Origin: an uncultured bacterium
GTDB taxonomy: Bacteria; Hydrogenedentota; Hydrogenedentia; Hydrogenedentales; CAILVY01
DNA: 64,000 bases
NCBI GenBank assembly: GCA_937951485.1
Contig: CALEDJ010000023.1
Span: 6,194 to 70,193, forward strand
Direction: 5' to 3'
The notes below the pieces were generated by a model. The model had not been told where the DNA came from, did not search any database, and saw nothing but the letters and a program-made list of their open reading frames with translations. A program made the position numbers and the translations under genes. The stretch's first letter is position 1. The number at the start of each line of letters is the position of its first letter. Of this stretch, positions 52,796-61,679 are shown piece after piece.

Positions 52796-54160
52796 CTACC
52801 AGATTTTCCATGCTTCGCGATAAGGCCGGGTGGTCATGTGCGCGGCTTCTTCGTCGTTGAGGATTTGTTCGCTCTTGGGGTCCCAGTGGATGACCCGGCG
52901 GGTCTGCGCGGCGATGTTTACCATATGCGCGATGGTGTCGCATCGGATGGCCATCTCGACGGGGCATACGGGTTCATTTCTGGATTTGACGCAATCAATA
53001 AAATTGCGGACATGTCCCCTGGATTCATAGACGCGTTCGTCGTCGGGTTTCAGGTTCAATTTCCACAGGTCCTGATTGCCGGCATAGAACGTGCCCATGT
53101 TGAAATCGCCGATCCAGCCTTCGTCGCCGTGGAACACGACGCCGTCGCTGTCCACCCATTTTTGCGGATAGTAGGCCGTCACGACAGGCTTTGCGGTCAT
53201 CATGTCCATCATGTGCAGAGTCACGCCATTCTCGTATTCGCATATGACGTCCCACCGTTCCAGCGTGCGGAATATCCCTTCGGTCGGCACTTTTCCGGCG
53301 CCTTCGTAGCGTATCGGGCTGGTGTGGTCGCTTTTGTTGCCCCATTGCGCGATGCCCAGGGGGTGAATGGCGCATCCCGCCACGAAGCCCAGCGAGGTCT
53401 CGGGGCAATGGTAGCCGCCCCAGGGCGTGCACCGGTCCACGGTATAAGGAACCATCGGGGAAGGCCCCTGCCACATGTCGAAATCGAGGTCCTCCGGCAC
53501 GGGAACTTCTTCCGTCGAGCCATAGGGGGCGACGTGATATTGCTTCGTATCGTTCAAGACATTGCGGGACCAGACATCAATCCGTTGAAGGTTGCCGATA
53601 TATCCGTTGCGCACCAGTTCCACCATTCTCGGGAATGACGACTCGGATCGGTACTGGGTGCCGAACTGGAAGATCCGCTTGTTCTCATTTACCGCCGTTC
53701 TCAATATCTTGGCCTGTTCCAAGTCCAAAGTCAGCGGCTTCTGGCAGTAAATATCCTTACCGTTGCGCGCGGCGGCGATGGCCATGGGCGTGTGCCAGTT
53801 GTCGTGCGCGCCGATGAAAACGGCATCCACGTCCGGGTGCGCCAGGATTTCCCGAAAATCGTCATAGACTTTGGTGACATCGTTCGCGCCGTAATGCGCG
53901 TTGAGTTCCTCCGCCATCGCGATGCGCCGCGACGTATATGCGTCGCACACGGCCACAATCCGCACGTCATTCCATTGTTTGAGCCAGTTCTTGTGGTAGT
54001 GGCCGATATTGCCGCAGCCGATAAGCCCCACATGCACGCGGTTGCTCGGCGCATTCGCGCCGAAGGCGCTTCCCGGAATAATCGCCGGCATGCCGAAGGC
54101 CGCCGACACCGCGAATCCACGCTTGATGAAACTGCGCCTGCTGATGCCGTTCTTTCGCAT
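52796..54160 (-). CDS. Tat-exported Gfo/Idh/MocA oxidoreductase
   Basis: A 454-residue oxidoreductase. The Tat signal is SRRSFIKRGFAVSAAFG. The NAD-binding domain has VGLIGCGNIGHYH, and the family motif CQKPLTLDLEQA carries the conserved lysine. The substrate domain includes WQGPSPMVPYTVDRC, AGCAIHPLGIAQWG and NFIDCVKSRNEPVCPVEMA. This is the Tat-exported type common in Planctomycetota and relatives, often acting on sugar or glycoside keto forms outside the cytoplasm. AAAGGATGG precedes the ATG at 54160. Confidence 0.9.
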   Translation of the reverse strand: MRKNGISRRSFIKRGFAVSAAFGMPAIIPGSAFGANAPSNRVHVGLIGCGNIGHYHKNWLKQWNDVRIVAVCDAYTSRRIAMAEELNAHYGANDVTKVYDDFREILAHPDVDAVFIGAHDNWHTPMAIAAARNGKDIYCQKPLTLDLEQAKILRTAVNENKRIFQFGTQYRSESSFPRMVELVRNGYIGNLQRIDVWSRNVLNDTKQYHVAPYGSTEEVPVPEDLDFDMWQGPSPMVPYTVDRCTPWGGYHCPETSLGFVAGCAIHPLGIAQWGNKSDHTSPIRYEGAGKVPTEGIFRTLERWDVICEYENGVTLHMMDMMTAKPVVTAYYPQKWVDSDGVVFHGDEGWIGDFNMGTFYAGNQDLWKLNLKPDDERVYESRGHVRNFIDCVKSRNEPVCPVEMAIRCDTIAHMVNIAAQTRRVIHWDPKSEQILNDEEAAHMTTRPYREAWKIW

Positions 54161-54367
54161 TGGTCCATCCTTTTCTTTGTCGCCGCATGGCCGGAGGCGC
54201 CGCTGATGTGCCGTTACGCCCTCCAACGCCAACACAGAGAATACCGAAGTATCGGAAGCACATCAAACCTGCGCCCGGCCATCTTATGGGGCTTTATGCC
54301 GGTGTGTTCGCGCCTGTGCAATAATCATGACGTCAGAGCATAATAAACATGCACTGGAGAGTTTCTG

Positions 54368-54574
54368 ATGAAGTTTACTGTCACGCTTGACCGTAATGAA
54401 GACGGCGAATGGGTTGTCGAGTGCCCATCCATACCTGGTTGCATCAGCCAGGGGAAAACGCAGGAATAAGCGATTGACAGTATCCGCAAGGCGATTCCCG
54501 TCTGTCTTCAAGTTCGCGCCGAACAGGGGCTTCCATTGACTGTTGAAACCCGCAAGGTTGAGGTCGCTGTCTGA
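54368..54574 (+). pseudogene. hicB antitoxin remnant with in-frame stop
   Basis: The frame reads MKFTVTLDRNEDGEWVVECP then SIPGCISQGKTQE, stops at TAA (54467-54469), and continues in the same frame AIDSIRKAIPVCLQVRAEQG and LPLTVETRKVEVAV to TGA. Both halves match the HicB antitoxin pattern, so a single base change (probably GAA to TAA) has split it. Total length (68 codons) is normal for the family. No frameshift is needed. Confidence 0.85.
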
Positions 54575-54804
54575 TGCCACCGCTGCCAGTGCTCACGTAT
54601 AGAGAGGTGGTTGCAGCATTTTGACGTATGGGATGACACGTTGCACGTCAAGAAGCCGGTCATATTGTCATGACAAAAGAAGGGCATATTGCGAGGCTGT
54701 CAATTCCTGCGCATAAGGAGATTGCCAGGGGAACATTGCGGGGACTAATCCGCGCGGTGAATGCGATCGTTGCCGGGTTTTGCGAGATTTGTGAAACGCT
54801 GTAG
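54574..54804 (+). pseudogene. hicA toxin remnant with two in-frame stops
   Basis: Starting at the ATG overlapping the hicB stop (TGATG), the frame reads MPPLPVLTYREVVAAF, TGA (54622), RMG, TGA (54634), then HVARQEAGHIVMTKEGHIAR and LSIPAHKEIARGTLRGLIRA. This is a HicA mRNA interferase, with the catalytic-type His in the GHIVMTKEG region, broken twice without changing frame. The second stop replaces an expected Trp. It is a dead toxin. Confidence 0.85.
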
Positions 54805-55022
54805 GGCGTTTCAGATCGGTCCAGTCAGGGTGAACGCTGAGCAACTGAACTGCCAAGAAAAGGAATATGACTTAAGAGCCGGGCAAAAGGCAGTTGCAGT
54901 CTACTCATTGCGGGCGGCAAGGGGGCAAGCCTCGGCGCGATGCTCGAGGCCGACTTGCCCGTGCCTGCGGGATTTGCCAAACTACTGACTGCCGACGGCA
55001 AGACACGTCGCGGGGAGGAGAC

Positions 55023-56192
55023 ATGAGACTGATTCATACGGCCGACATTCACCTGGACGCCTCGTTCGCGGGGACGGGAATGCCGGCGTCTTTTGGCAAT
55101 CGGCGGCGGCAAAGTCTGCGCGATGTGCTGATGGCGATCTTGCAGCGGGCTGCGGAATGGCCGGCGGATGCGGTGCTGATCGCGGGCGACCTCTTCGACC
55201 ATGAAAGGGTCACCCCGGATACGGCGGCGTTATTGCGCAGCGCGTTTGAGCGCATCCGACCTGTGCCGGTCTTCATCGCGCCCGGCAACCACGATCCCTG
55301 TGTGCCGGGTTCGCCCTACGTGACGGATCGTTGGCCGGACAATGTCATCATCTTCGACCGTCCGGAGTGGCGGGCGCACGCCCTGCCGGACGCGCCATTG
55401 ACGGTGCACGGCTTTGGTTTTGACGGGTTTGATATCTCCGCCAATCCCTTTGGCGCGCTGCATCCACCGTCTGACGGGCGCGCGCATGTGGCCGTGGCGC
55501 ACGGTTCGGAGCGGGGCCGCCAGCCGTCGGGCAAGACGGCCTATGCGCCGTTCCATGCGGCGGATGCCGCAGACCCGAATCTGCACTATCTCGCGCTGGG
55601 GCACTTCCACCGGCTGACCCCGATCACCGGGCCATTCGCCACCACCATCTATTATTCCGGTGCGCCGGAAGGCCACGGTTTTGACGAAACCGGCATACTG
55701 CATTATCTGGAGGTGGAGATTGACCCGCCGCAGGACGGCCCGCCCATGGTGCGGGTCACGCCGGTGTGCGCCGCGCGCGCCGTGTACGAAGTGCACGAAA
55801 TCGAATGTGATGAGCGAAGCCACAGCCAGCAGGTCATTGACGCCATCCGCAACCTGCCCGCGCCGGAGGCCCGCGAACGCATCGCGCGGATTGTGCTGAA
55901 AGGCTCATGCCCGCCGGCCCTGCAAAGTGCGCTGCCTGCGGTCTATGACGCGGTGACAGAGCAGTTCGCTTTTCTGGACCTGCTGGACGAAACGCATCCT
56001 GTCGAGGACTATGATGCCTTGGCCGCTTCCGGCACGACGCTGGGCATCTTCATCCAGCGAATCAGTCAGGAGATCGCCGATGCGCCGGACGCGCGCACGC
56101 GCGCGATGCTGGAGCGGGCGCGGCTGGCGGGACTGAGCGCCTATCGCGGGCGGGAGATGCCGATTCGCGGCCTGGAAAGGGGGAACATGTGA
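55023..56192 (+). CDS. SbcD/YhaO-like metallophosphoesterase nuclease
   Basis: A 389-residue calcineurin-like phosphoesterase. Metal ligands are visible as HTADIHLD (D8, H10), AGDLFDH (D56), PGNHD (N89, H90), VAVAHG and LGHFHRL. The last third is a helical cap (EARERIARIVLKG, PVEDYDALAASGTTLGIFIQRIS). It is expected to be the nuclease subunit of an SbcCD/Mre11-Rad50-like complex with the ATPase encoded next, whose gene begins within its final codons (GTGA overlap). GGGGAGGAG sits 3 nt before the ATG at 55023; upstream frame to 54894 lacks conservation. Confidence 0.92.
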   Translation: MRLIHTADIHLDASFAGTGMPASFGNRRRQSLRDVLMAILQRAAEWPADAVLIAGDLFDHERVTPDTAALLRSAFERIRPVPVFIAPGNHDPCVPGSPYVTDRWPDNVIIFDRPEWRAHALPDAPLTVHGFGFDGFDISANPFGALHPPSDGRAHVAVAHGSERGRQPSGKTAYAPFHAADAADPNLHYLALGHFHRLTPITGPFATTIYYSGAPEGHGFDETGILHYLEVEIDPPQDGPPMVRVTPVCAARAVYEVHEIECDERSHSQQVIDAIRNLPAPEARERIARIVLKGSCPPALQSALPAVYDAVTEQFAFLDLLDETHPVEDYDALAASGTTLGIFIQRISQEIADAPDARTRAMLERARLAGLSAYRGREMPIRGLERGNM

Positions 56193-59100
56193 GGATTCAG
56201 TCGGCGCACATTGCAGGCTATGGCCGCCTGAGCAATAGAACCCTTAAGTTCAACCCTGGACTCCAGGTGATTGTCGGTCCAAACGAGCAGGGGAAATCCA
56301 CGATCCGCGCTTTCATCGGAGATATGCTCTACGGCCAGAAACGTCTCACTACGATGCGCGCCTACGAGGAATCGCAGCAGTTGCGCGCGCCGTGGGATGA
56401 CAACGTAGAGTATGGCGGTGTGTTGACCTATGAATTGGACGACGGGCGGGTGATCGAGGTGAACCGCGTGTTTGACAGGAGTCGCGAAGCGATTCATCTC
56501 TTCGATCGTACCCATGCGCGGGAGATTACGGGCGATTTCGAGCGTCTGCGCAACCAGGAAGTGGATTTTGCGACGGTGCACCTTGGCGTGACCAGGGAGG
56601 TTTTCCTGAACGTCGCCACGATCAGCCACCTCAGCCTGGAAGGGCTGGGCGATAAGGACGCCCTGAAACGTATCCGCGAAAAAATCCTGTCGCTGGCGGA
56701 TTCCGGTGAGGAAACATCTTCTGCGGAGGCCGCCATGAAACGGCTCCAGGCACGCATCGCGGAAATCGGCCAGCCCGCCGCTCGCACCAGGCCCCTGCCC
56801 GCCGCGCGGCAGCGTCGCATGCAATTGGAGACGGAATACGCCCAGGCGCTGGCGCTGCGCGAGGAACTGGCCGGTGTGACCGAACAGCGCCGCGCGCTCG
56901 CAGAGGAAATCGGCGAATTGCACGCGCGCCGCGTACAATTGGAAGAGGAGCAGCGCATCATCGAGGCGCACGATCGCGCCCGCCGGCTTCATGAGGCGGA
57001 AACCCTGATCGCCCGCATAGATACGGTTACGCAGCACTGCCTGGCGTTGGACGATGCGAAAGATTTTCCACTTGACCGCACCTTGGAGGCACAGCGGGCG
57101 GAACACCGTGCCATAAACGCCCGCGAGCAGTTGGCGCGCACCTGCGAAGAACAACGGCTGTTGGCGCAACAGATCGAAGAAGAACGCCGCAAGACGGGTG
57201 AGGTTCCCGACACCGCGTTCCAGGACCCGCCGGAAGCGCTCGAAGAGCGCCTGGAAACGTGCGCAGCCGCGCTCAACCGCGCCGACATGCAAATCGCCGC
57301 CGCGCAGGAAGCGCTGGAAGAAGCAAAAGCGCGTCTTGAGGAAACACAGGGTGTTCTGGCCGGACTGCCGGATTTCAGCCGCATCGCCCAAGACCCCGTC
57401 GAGTGGCTCACCCAACTCGTCAGTTCCTTTCGCATGATGCTCAAGTCGCGCGATGAGGAATGCGAAGCACGTGATCGCATCCGCGAGGACGTCGCCCGCC
57501 GGCGTGCGGCGATTGCCGCCGACCAGGAATTGTTCCGTGACTGGCCGAGGCTCCCCGAGCAGACCCGCGAGTACGAACTGGGAAAACGCCTGCATGAAGA
57601 ACAGATCGAACAACGCAGCAACCGCCTGACCACCTTGGAGGGCGTTTGCGAGGAAACCGCCGACAAACAACCCGGATTCCTCTGGATGTCTGTGCTGTGT
57701 GCGTTGGGGTTGGCCGGCGTTGCCGCAGGTTTCCTCTTCACCGGAAAAATGGCCCTGCTGATCCCCGGCGGCATGCTTCTGCTGGCCATCGGCTGCTTTC
57801 TCGCCATGCTGCTCCACGGGCGCATGCGCCTCCGGCAACTTGGGCGGGAGATCGCCGAAATTCGCGCCGAACTGGAAGCCATCACGAAGCAGGAAGAGGG
57901 TTCTCACGCCATCGAGGAACTGATGCGACGGGCCGGTTGCGACACCGTGCGCGAACTGGAGGCGCGCTTTGATCAGTTCCGCACTGCAAGCGCGGAACTG
58001 GCCCGGCGTCTCGAAGTTTTAGAAGAAAAGGAATCCGCCGCTGCGGAAACGGAGGCGCTCGCCCCCAGAATGCTGGAACGGTTGCGCGAGACCTTCGAGC
58101 GCGTCGGCGAGACCCTGCGTGACGAAGAAGACGTGCAACGTGGGCTTAGCGGCGCCATCGCGCGCTATCAGGAATACCGAGATTTGAAACGGCGTATCAG
58201 CGAATTGCGCGCGCAGATTGACCGACATGCCGCCGAACTCAAGCGGCTTGCCGAAGCGCGGCAGACCGCCGAGGCGGAATGGCGCGCCGTCGAAGAAGAG
58301 GTCCGAGCCTATCTCCGTGAAAACGCCTTCGACGAAGAAGCGGACTATGAAAGCGCCGCCGCTGCGTTGCGCGCCTGCCGCACCCGCGCCGCCAATCTGC
58401 GCGAAGCGCGCGGGCGCATCGAAGTGCTCGAGGAAAAGGCGCGCGACCTGGAACGCCGCCGCGTTGCCGAGGAACGCGACGCGGCAACCGCAGCCGGCGA
58501 ACTGGAAACCCTGCTGGCGGAGGGCGGCGTGGATTCCGTCGAGGCGTGGAACGAAACCGCCCGCCGCGCCAAGGAATATCGAGAAGTCTGGAACAAGCGC
58601 AGTGCACTGGAAGAACAACTCCGTGTAGTGTTGAACAATCAGGACATTGATGCATTGCGCGAAGCCGTCCAGGCCGATGGCGAACTGCCCGAAGCGCCCC
58701 GGCGCAGCCGCGATCAGATTAAGGCGGAGATGACCGCCGTCGCCCAGGCCATTGACGCAAAAATGAAGGAAGAACATGCCCTGCATATCCGCATGACCGA
58801 ACGGTCCGCCGGTTTGCGGTCTCTCAATGAAATCGAAGAAGAACGGGCTGAACTGGACCGGCGCATCCAGGACCTTGAACTTGAGTACGAGGCCGCCGTA
58901 CATGCGCTGGCGCTGATCGAAAACGTCGCCGGCGACAAGTATGTGCGCATTGCCCCCGTGCTGGCCGCCCGCGCAAGCGCCTTCCTCGAACGCATCACCG
59001 GCGGCGCCTACCGCGAATTGATGGTCAGTCGCGATCTCACCCTCAGCGTGCGCATCCCCCAGATCAACCGCATCAATGAAAACCCGGAGCGCGTGTTGAG

Positions 59101-59347
59101 CAAAGGCACCGTGGACCAGGTGTATCTTGCCATTCGACTCGCATTCGTGCAGTGCATCAGTGAAACCGGCGAAACCCTGCCCATGATCCTCGACGACCCC
59201 TTCGCCAACTACGATGACGCGCGCCTCGCGCGCGCCCTCGAACTCCTCGCCGAAATCGCGGCAACCCACCAGGTGCTTCTCTTCACCTGCCGCGACGATG
59301 TCGCCCGCGCAGCCGCCGCCGTCCATGCCCCCATAATCAACCTGTGA
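56189..59347 (+). CDS. YhaN/SbcC-like Rad50-type AAA ATPase with central membrane segment
   Basis: A 1052-residue SMC/Rad50-like ATPase. Walker A is GPNEQGKST (about 30-38), typical of YhaN rather than SbcC. Two long coiled-coil arms flank a central pair of hydrophobic helices at about 494-543 (FLWMSVLCALGLAGVAAGFLFTGK, LLIPGGMLLLAIGCFLAMLLHG), so the complex is probably membrane-attached. The C-terminus has the signature LSKGTVDQVYLAIRLAF, Walker B LPMILDDPFANYDD and a D-loop. It acts with the upstream nuclease in double-strand-end processing or another membrane-linked DNA function. The start is GTG. Confidence 0.92.
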   Translation: MRIQSAHIAGYGRLSNRTLKFNPGLQVIVGPNEQGKSTIRAFIGDMLYGQKRLTTMRAYEESQQLRAPWDDNVEYGGVLTYELDDGRVIEVNRVFDRSREAIHLFDRTHAREITGDFERLRNQEVDFATVHLGVTREVFLNVATISHLSLEGLGDKDALKRIREKILSLADSGEETSSAEAAMKRLQARIAEIGQPAARTRPLPAARQRRMQLETEYAQALALREELAGVTEQRRALAEEIGELHARRVQLEEEQRIIEAHDRARRLHEAETLIARIDTVTQHCLALDDAKDFPLDRTLEAQRAEHRAINAREQLARTCEEQRLLAQQIEEERRKTGEVPDTAFQDPPEALEERLETCAAALNRADMQIAAAQEALEEAKARLEETQGVLAGLPDFSRIAQDPVEWLTQLVSSFRMMLKSRDEECEARDRIREDVARRRAAIAADQELFRDWPRLPEQTREYELGKRLHEEQIEQRSNRLTTLEGVCEETADKQPGFLWMSVLCALGLAGVAAGFLFTGKMALLIPGGMLLLAIGCFLAMLLHGRMRLRQLGREIAEIRAELEAITKQEEGSHAIEELMRRAGCDTVRELEARFDQFRTASAELARRLEVLEEKESAAAETEALAPRMLERLRETFERVGETLRDEEDVQRGLSGAIARYQEYRDLKRRISELRAQIDRHAAELKRLAEARQTAEAEWRAVEEEVRAYLRENAFDEEADYESAAAALRACRTRAANLREARGRIEVLEEKARDLERRRVAEERDAATAAGELETLLAEGGVDSVEAWNETARRAKEYREVWNKRSALEEQLRVVLNNQDIDALREAVQADGELPEAPRRSRDQIKAEMTAVAQAIDAKMKEEHALHIRMTERSAGLRSLNEIEEERAELDRRIQDLELEYEAAVHALALIENVAGDKYVRIAPVLAARASAFLERITGGAYRELMVSRDLTLSVRIPQINRINENPERVLSKGTVDQVYLAIRLAFVQCISETGETLPMILDDPFANYDDARLARALELLAEIAATHQVLLFTCRDDVARAAAAVHAPIINL

Positions 59348-59358
59348 TTACGGAATTG

Positions 59359-59460
59359 GTGACATTTCGGCCGTATGACGGGATAGACGGACCTGATGCC
59401 GCATCGCCTCTCCCGCCCCTCATTGCGAGTCCCGCACTCCCATCGGCGGCGATTGGCCGG
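59359..59460. repeat. Dispersed element, left end only
   Basis: GTGACATTTCGGCC (59359-59372) starts the copy, followed by GTATGACGGG, CATTGCGAGTCCCGCACTCC and a CATCGGCGGCGATTGGCCGG tail. It has the modules of the family at 46.0 kb but no right terminus before the next gene. Confidence 0.6.
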
Positions 59461-59465
59461 AGATG

Positions 59466-60836
59466 TCAGATCGGCAATTCCCAGCCCGGACGATAGGTTT
59501 TGCTGACGAAGGCGTTGGCGGCTTCGTTGTCGGTGGCGCGCATGGCCTTGACATCCCAGGTAATGCTTTCGCCGAGGCGTGATGCGATGCTGCCCACGAG
59601 GACCATCTCCGTAAAGGGTCCGGCATAGTCGAAATTCGAGCAGGCCGGTTCGCCGCCCTTGCAGGCGTCGAGCCAGTTGCGGTAATGGTTCGCGCCGTCC
59701 ACGCGCGGCAGGATGGGGTCGGGCATCTTATAGTCCGCCATGCGCGATGCGGGCAGAAGCCGCGTCTTGCCGCCGTACTCGCCCGACGTGATGATACCCT
59801 CGTCGCCGATGAAGAGCGACCCGTTCTTGCCGTCGCCGAGTTCCTCGTCTTCCGGCACGCCTTCGGGGCGCTTGGGCATGAGGCCGTTGTCATACCAATA
59901 CACGTCCACGGGCGGCATGTCGCCGCGCGCGGGGAAACTGTACTTGAGGATAACGGCAATGGGGCAACTCTGCGGGCTTTTGCCCTCGAGATGCTCCACG
60001 GACACCTTGAAGCTGTCCGCCTCGCCCAGTTTCAGCGCCCAGAATGCGGGGTCCATGATGTGGCAGGCCATATCGCCCAATGCGCCCGTGCCGAAATCCC
60101 ACCAGCCGCGCCAGCGCCTCGGCGCATAGCCTTTGTTGTAGGGCCGCATGGGCGCCGCGCCGATCCACAGGTCCCAATCCAGGCTTTCCGGCACCGGCTC
60201 CTCCGGCAGCGCGTCCATGACGCCCTGCGCCCAACGCCCGCCGGGCCGGTCCGTCCACACATGCGCTTCACGCACCGCGCCGATCGCGCCGGTCCAGATC
60301 ATCTCGCAGACCTCGCGCACGCCGCGCCCGGAATGGCCCTGGTTGCCCATCTGCGTCGCCACACCCATCTCGCGGGCGGTCCGCGCCAACAGCCGCGCTT
60401 CGGCCACGGTGTGCGTCATCGGCTTCTGCACATAGACATGCTTGCCCATTTTCATCGCCATGTATGCGGCGGGCGCGTGCATGTGGTCGGGGGTGGAAAT
60501 GGTGCAGGCGTCAATGTCCTTGTCCATTTCCTCCAGCATTTTCCGGTAATCGTTGTATTGTTTCGCGTCCGGACAGCGGTACACCGCCTCGCCCGCCTGC
60601 TCGAAATCCACATCGCACAGCGCCACGACATTTTCCCGGCGGAACGAAAGAATGTCATCGCGGCCCTTGCCGCCCACGCCGATGCCGGCGACATTCATGG
60701 TTTCATTCGGCGACAGTTTCCTCGGAACCACCCGCGCCGTGTTCGGCTGCTGCGCCCATGCGCCCATGGCCAGCGCGCTGGTCGTCGTCGCCGCAAGGAA
60801 GGCCCGCCGCGTAATTTCATGCTTATCCCCTGTCAT
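59466..60836 (-). CDS. Tat-exported Gfo/Idh/MocA oxidoreductase
   Basis: A 456-residue oxidoreductase. The Tat signal is TRRAFLAATTTSALAMG. The NAD-binding domain has VAGIGVGGKGRDDI, and VQKPMTHTVAEAR contains the conserved lysine after TPDHMHAP. The C-terminal half contains WDLWIGAAPMRPYNKGYAPRRWRGWWDFGTGALGDMACHIMDP, a hallmark of the large Tat-exported group abundant in Planctomycetota and related phyla. The enzyme probably oxidises or rearranges a sugar derivative in the periplasm. GGGAGACAGG lies upstream of the ATG at 60836. Confidence 0.92.
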   Translation of the reverse strand: MTGDKHEITRRAFLAATTTSALAMGAWAQQPNTARVVPRKLSPNETMNVAGIGVGGKGRDDILSFRRENVVALCDVDFEQAGEAVYRCPDAKQYNDYRKMLEEMDKDIDACTISTPDHMHAPAAYMAMKMGKHVYVQKPMTHTVAEARLLARTAREMGVATQMGNQGHSGRGVREVCEMIWTGAIGAVREAHVWTDRPGGRWAQGVMDALPEEPVPESLDWDLWIGAAPMRPYNKGYAPRRWRGWWDFGTGALGDMACHIMDPAFWALKLGEADSFKVSVEHLEGKSPQSCPIAVILKYSFPARGDMPPVDVYWYDNGLMPKRPEGVPEDEELGDGKNGSLFIGDEGIITSGEYGGKTRLLPASRMADYKMPDPILPRVDGANHYRNWLDACKGGEPACSNFDYAGPFTEMVLVGSIASRLGESITWDVKAMRATDNEAANAFVSKTYRPGWELPI

Positions 60837-60963
60837 CTTTCCTGTCTCCCTGTAATCTTGTGTCAATCAGACCTGTACAATACGATCTGGACTGCAAATT
60901 CGTCAAGAAACCCCCGGCAGATGCAGGGGGGTAGGGCGGCCCAATGCGGCGGTGGCACAGCCA

Positions 60964-61590
60964 TCAGGGGCGCATCTCCGGCGTGCGCCGCGATTTCGCG
61001 GCAGGCAATCCGATGGCCCACAGAAACAATACGATGCCAAGTATGCTGAACGCGACCCACGATACGAGATGCCAGCCGGCGGAATAGCGTTCCTCGTAAC
61101 CCGGCAACCATATCGTAAACCATTCCCTGGTCCACCATTCCGGGAAAAAGTCTCTGCTGACATACCAGGGATAGAATAGAATCATCCTTTTGTGCGAAAT
61201 GAGATCAATAAAAACGTGTGTCAATGCGCCTATCCACACCGACCAGACCAGCAGCCCCCAGCGCCGCGCCCGCGAACATCCCGAAGGAGACGAGCAGGAG
61301 GATACAATGCCGTTCCCGATCCAGCGCCACCGGGAGGTTGTCGCAAGTTTTCCTCCCAACATCAGCAACAGCCCCGTCAGCGCCAGGCCGCAGGGGATAC
61401 ACAACACAAACGACCCCAATAATGTGTGCCCGTACCATTGGCCGAGACTGCCCTTCAACGGCGCTAGCGAAGCGTCCACCACGTCCGGCGCCGCCGCGCC
61501 CACATAGAGGGCCAGGACGTTGAAATGGTCCGGGAAACGCCGCCAAAGCGGCACAACCAATCCCTGATGCGATGGAAACGAAAGCGGCAT
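60964..61590 (-). CDS. DUF4184-family membrane protein
   Basis: A 208-residue multi-helix membrane protein. The start MPLSFPSHQGLVVPLWRRFP and the following LALYVGAAAPDVVD, GQWYGHTLLGSF and SVWIGALTHVFIDLISHKR are the conserved segments of DUF4184, which resembles inner-membrane metal-dependent hydrolase-like proteins (conserved His and Asp in GHTLLGS and THVFIDLISH). Function unknown. GAGGAG lies about 7 nt upstream of the ATG at 61590. Confidence 0.85.
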   Translation of the reverse strand: MPLSFPSHQGLVVPLWRRFPDHFNVLALYVGAAAPDVVDASLAPLKGSLGQWYGHTLLGSFVLCIPCGLALTGLLLMLGGKLATTSRWRWIGNGIVSSCSSPSGCSRARRWGLLVWSVWIGALTHVFIDLISHKRMILFYPWYVSRDFFPEWWTREWFTIWLPGYEERYSAGWHLVSWVAFSILGIVLFLWAIGLPAAKSRRTPEMRP

Positions 61591-61679
61591 TACGGCACTC
61601 CTCATATCAGCCGGAGTAAATTAATGACAGTGCATTCAAATACGTATTACGGATGCTGCTTCTTTCACGGTTGCCGACA

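Noticed and set aside
54622-54636. TGA recoded as tryptophan or selenocysteine in the hicA frame
   Set aside because: One of the two TGA codons replaces a residue that is not Trp in the family, and the neighbouring hicB frame also has a TAA stop. Ordinary pseudogene decay explains all three. Other genes in the window use TGA as a normal stop.
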